From: Lichenostomus cassidix
Taxonomy: Eukaryota; Chordata; Aves; Passeriformes; Meliphagidae
Length of the DNA: 64,000 nucleotides
Direction: 5' to 3'
Assembly (NCBI GenBank): GCA_008360975.2
Contig: CM039183.1
Span: 10,443,762 to 10,507,761 of the forward strand
Shown here: one piece after another, positions 60,256 to 64,000 of the stretch
Position numbering within the stretch: position 1 is the stretch's first letter
How the letters are laid out: each line of letters begins with the position of its first letter
The notes under the pieces: model-generated
Database searches by the model: none
The model's input: the letters and a program-made list of their open reading frames with translations, nothing else
Told to the model about the DNA's origin: nothing
Translations under genes and position numbers: made by a program

Positions 60256-61560
60256 ACAAGTAACCTGGCACTGGTTGTCTGGGATGAGAGCCTGACCCCC
60301 ACCTGGACACACCCTCCTGTCAGGGAGTTGTAGAGAGGATAGGGTCACCCCAGAATCTCCTCCAGGCTGAGCCCCCTCAGCTGCTCCTCACAGGATTTGT
60401 GCTCCGGACCCTTCCCCAGCTCCTTTGCCTTTCTCTGGACTCGCTCCAGCATCTCAGTGTCCTTCCTGAATTGAGAGGCCCAGAACTGGATGCAGCATTT
60501 GAGGTGTGGCCTCACCAGTGCCCAGTACGGGGAAAGAATCCCTGCCCTGCTCCTGCTGGCCACTATTTTGGATACAGGCCAGGATTCCATTGGCCTTCTT
60601 GGCCACCTGGGCACAGCTGGCTCATGTCCAGATGCTGCCAACCAGCACCCACAGGTCCTTTTGCACTGCGCTGTTTTCCAGCCACTCTTCCCCATGCCTG
60701 TAGTGCTGCAGGGGGTTGTTGTGGCCGGAGTGTAGGACCAGGCATTTGGCCATATTGAACCTCCTACAAATGGCCTTGGTCCATAGATCCCATGGATCCA
60801 GCCTGTCCGGGTCCCTCTGCAGAGCTTTCCTGCCCTCCAGCAGATCAGCATTCCCACCCAGCTTGGTGTCATTCACAAATTTACTGAGGGTGCACTCGAT
60901 CCCTTCATCCACATCATCAATAAAGACATTAAGCAGGACTGGGCCCAGCACTGATCCCTGGGGACATCACTGGTGACCAGACACCAGCTAGAAGCAGCAC
61001 CATTGCCCACCACACCCTGGGCCTGGCCATCCAGGCAGTTCTTAACCCAGTGAAGATGCACCTGTTCAAGCCATGGGCTGCCAGCTTTCCTGGAGAATGC
61101 TGTGGGAGATGGTGTCAAAGGCTTTGCTGAAGTCCAGGTGGACACATCCACAGCTTTTCCCTTTTCCCCACCCACTAGATAGGTCGTTTGGTCATAAAAG
61201 GAGAACAGGTTGGTCAGGTAGGACCTTTCCTAAACCCATCCTGGCTGGGCCTGATCCCCTGGCTGTCCTGTATGTGCTGCATGATCACACTCAAGATAAT
61301 CTGTTCCATAACCTTGCCAAGCACTGAGGTCAGGCTGACAGGCCTGGAGTTCCCCAGATCCTCCTTCCAACCCTTCTTGTGGATGGCTGTCACACTGACC
61401 AACCTCCAGCCATCTAGGACCTCTCCATTCAGCCAGGACTGATGGGAAAAGATGGAGGGTAGCTTGGTGAGCCCTTCCACCAGCTCCCTCAGAGCCCTAG
61501 GATGGATCTCATCCAGTCCCATAGACTGGATGTGCTTTAGGAGCTGCTCAGGACCCTGAA
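60256..61560 (-). mobile_element. CR1 LINE, 1.3-kb degenerate reverse-transcriptase to C-terminus piece
   Basis: Minus-strand frames, broken by several frameshifts, read in order [45 protein letters not shown] then [14 protein letters not shown]-like and VAKKANG segments, ALVRPHLK, IQFWASQFRKD, LERVQRKA and a C-terminal CEEQLRGLSLEE. This is the CR1 reverse-transcriptase order. The active-site FADD box reads FVND, so an essential Asp is lost. The 5-prime ORF1/endonuclease region and the last 3-prime tail are missing. It is dead. Confidence 0.93.
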
Positions 61561-63680
61561 CTCACTCTCAGCAATGGTAAGAAGGCAGCCTGGCAGTTCA
61601 GGCTGCTGCACACACCTTGTCAATTTGGGGTGGGAGCTGTCTCTGCACAGTGCCTGTCACTGTGGCTGTGAACTGTTATCCTTCCAAGGATGAGAAGGTG
61701 GAATGCTAGGGAATGGATTCTTGCTCTCTCAGAACACTGGCTAGGACAGGGAAAATTTTGCAGGAGAGGATTCACATCTGCTTTTTTCCCTTCTAACTTT
61801 CCTCCTTTCTATGCTGCAAAGGCACTGGAGTTACTGGTGTAAATACAATTTTCTTCAACACAGGTGTGTCAATATACTGCTTTACCAGTCTCCTTCCTGA
61901 TGCAATGGTTTCAGTATTAAAGACTACAGTAATAACAAATTGCTTCATTTGCATCAGTGAGCAGCAGCACACAACCTACAATGTCTTCAGTATTTGTCAT
62001 ACATTCAGCATGTAACACAATGATTGCTTTGTACCTTATGGAGCAAAAACACACCCAGAAGCTGTAAAGAAGAATTTCCTGTAGTGTTCTGGCAGACCAG
62101 CTGCTGGCAGAAAATTGATGCAAGACATAATCTTTTAAACAGGATTTTTATCTTATCTTCTGGCACTTTAAATGTGCCCATTCTCACAGCATTTAGACAT
62201 CACATATGTCAGGACATGACCCTGGCAGTGTCACTGAGGATAAAACCAATTAGTCTCATAAATTCCTGCAGAAATGTTCACTGAGGTATTCATTTCCAGT
62301 CCTTCCTTTTGGAAGTAATTGTGTCATGTAGAGAGTTAAACCCTCTTTTATATTTATGCACTGGGTGATCTAATGGAAATGCCACTTTCTGCGCATCATT
62401 TACCAAAGAGAAGAAATTTGCCTTGTACAAATTTGTTACCCAGGCAGTGAAATGACTGTTTAGTCACTGTACCTTGTTACACTGGGACAGCTGCTCAATG
62501 CCTGCAGTGTGAGCAGGGCTGAGTTGACTTGTCTTGTGCCAGTGGGAGTTGCTTTATGCACTAACAAGGCTCTCAAAATGCTGCACAGATTAAAAAAGAT
62601 GGAGAAAAAGTAGCATGCAGTCCTGAAATCTGGTTCCTGAAGTTCAGCTTAAAGGTTAAACCTAAAGAGGACAAATTTCGTCCTTCTTGAGAGTTATTAC
62701 ACTTACTTTCCTCCCACCCTCTCTAAAAAAATGGAGCTACCTTTTAAGAAAAAACTTTCCAAAAGGCTAAATCATTTTGGAGCAACACCTGCTTTTAGCA
62801 TCCCATTGCACTCCCATGAGACACATCAGGTCTGTCCTGCACTGGAATACTTCCAGCAAAGTGATGTTAACAGCTATTTCTTTGCTGTCTCAAGGCAGAG
62901 AAAAAAATCCATCATATCTGATAACTGATTTGGATCAGGATTAGTCATTGATTTGCAAACAGTGCTGCCACTGGGAGGGACACGATGAAGACTGATAGTG
63001 AGCCATTCAAGGGCAGGCTTCCTGCTCCAGTAAAGGAAGAATTGTGCACTCTAAATGCCAGCAGACAAAATTTTCAGAGGAGATGTGATTTTGATTAGGG
63101 TTTTCCTATCTCTGAATAATAGCAAAGTCTCAATCTTGTTAATTTGTTTTTGCAAGTCTGATAATTTTTAACAACTGATAACATGAAACACTGTGGAGAT
63201 TTTTTCTGGCTCATTGCCTGTAAATCTCTAATGTTTAAGTCACTCCCCAGTGTATGTTTTCCCATTGTAAAAGCAATATCAAACAAATTCATCACACTGC
63301 TTTGGCTCCTCCTTGATAGGAACTTCAGATATGCAAGGAGAAAGCATAATAGATTCTCCATGGAAACCTGCACTTCAACAGTTTGTTTTTGTACATGTTG
63401 GGGACTGATGAGCACCAGCAAGAATCCGGTTTCAACGAGGTGTCGTGAAAGATGACACACCAAGGCCATCAACAGAATCCATGAGGCCATGAGGTGTACC
63501 TTGCCAGAGTGCAGCTGCCTTTAGTACCAGAGTGGTTTTGGGGTTTCTGCCAAAACCCTGTTTCTCCTCAGCCAGGCATCAGTGACTGACACACCATCTC
63601 CCAGCTGGTCACTCCTTTGTTTTGTGGCAGCAAAATCAGCTATTGCCTTTGCAAATGCTGCCCCTACTGCTCCTGCCTGT
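61561..63680. other. Intergenic region between CR1 and solo LTR
   Basis: No gene is recognised. The longest frame, 131 codons on the minus strand (63,095-63,490), has no known domain and no splice context that I can support. Confidence 0.5.
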
Positions 63681-63685
63681 GTTTG

Positions 63686-63941
63686 TGTCGTGCTTTAACC
63701 CCAGCCACCAACCAAGCCCCAGGCAGCCACTTGCTCACTCTCCCACCAGCAAGATCAGGGAGAGAATTGGAAGTTGGAAAACCATGGGTTGAGATAAAGA
63801 CAGTTTGATGGGGAAAGGCCACACACACAAACCCAAAAACATCTCTATATTATCAGCCCTGTGTTCAGCACAAATCCAAAACACAGCCCCATACCGGCCA
63901 CTGAGAAGAAAGTTAACTCCACCCCAGCCAAAATCAGCACA
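63686..63941 (-). mobile_element. Solo ERV LTR with 5-bp target-site duplication
   Basis: On the minus strand the element opens TGTGCTGATTTTGGCTGGGG, continues tggagttaactttcttctca and tgtgttttggatttgtgctg, and closes ttatctcaaccc to gggttaaagcacgaca. This is the layout of common passerine ERV LTRs. It starts TG and ends CA and is flanked by a perfect 5-bp duplication, gtttg (63681-63685 and 63942-63946). At 256 bp it lacks the middle of a full-length LTR. Confidence 0.88.
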
Positions 63942-64000
63942 GTTTGTGTGGTGTTTCATTTCCTTCTGTCTTGTGCCAGTCTGTGGAGGCTCCCATGCTG
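63942..64000. other. Right window edge, unannotated
   Basis: The first five bases are the right copy of the LTR target-site duplication. I see nothing else in the remaining bases. Confidence 0.5.

Noticed and set aside
63095..63490. 131-codon minus-strand frame near the right edge
   Set aside because: No domain, signal or splice context that I can support; a plus-strand frame overlaps it. A protein search would be needed to revive it.
1..64000. Search for CRISPR arrays, tRNA or rRNA genes, bacterial operons or a compact novel gene system
   Set aside because: The sequence is intron-rich vertebrate DNA. I saw no regularly spaced repeats, cloverleaf-type tRNA or operon-like gene packing.

Overview
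This is vertebrate nuclear DNA, most likely from a bird and probably a songbird. The evidence is intron-split genes with GT-AG splice sites, many CR1 LINE fragments carrying the avian 3-prime tail, and endogenous retrovirus LTRs that open with the TGTCCTGGTTT-type sequence common in passerines. The species cannot be named from the sequence.

Layout. (1) 1-21,100: the last 14 coding exons of GPCPD1 on the plus strand (564 complete codons plus stop), coding for the C-terminal part of a glycerophosphodiester phosphodiesterase, followed by its 3-prime UTR. The exons for the N-terminal starch-binding (CBM20) domain lie left of the window. (2) 21,655-23,141: two 5-prime-truncated endogenous retroviruses lying tail to tail, so that their 3-prime LTRs form a large inverted repeat. 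(3) 25,784-29,548: a complete four-exon MAL gene on the plus strand (151 aa, four-helix MARVEL proteolipid). (4) 33,550-59,218: a complete 11-exon MRPS5 gene on the minus strand (406 aa, mitochondrial small-subunit ribosomal protein uS5m), with its CpG-island promoter at about 58,960-59,480. (5) 59,480-64,000: intergenic DNA with a degenerate 1.3-kb CR1 element and, near the right edge, a solo LTR flanked by a perfect 5-bp target-site duplication.

MAL and MRPS5 converge and are separated by about 4 kb from stop codon to stop codon. Their adjacency matches human 2q11, whereas human GPCPD1 is on 20p12, so the window spans a mammal/bird synteny junction. The three genes do not form a pathway: one handles glycerophosphocholine in the cytoplasm, one supports apical and myelin membrane rafts, and one is part of the mitochondrial ribosome.

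All exon boundaries were read by eye from splice sites, reading phase and remembered human protein families. They are mutually consistent in phase across all three genes. I found no convincing new biological system. The most notable items are the inverted ERV pair, the solo LTR with its duplication, a perfect 75-bp tandem duplication in MRPS5 intron 1, a 35-nt MRPS5 microexon, and the synteny junction.
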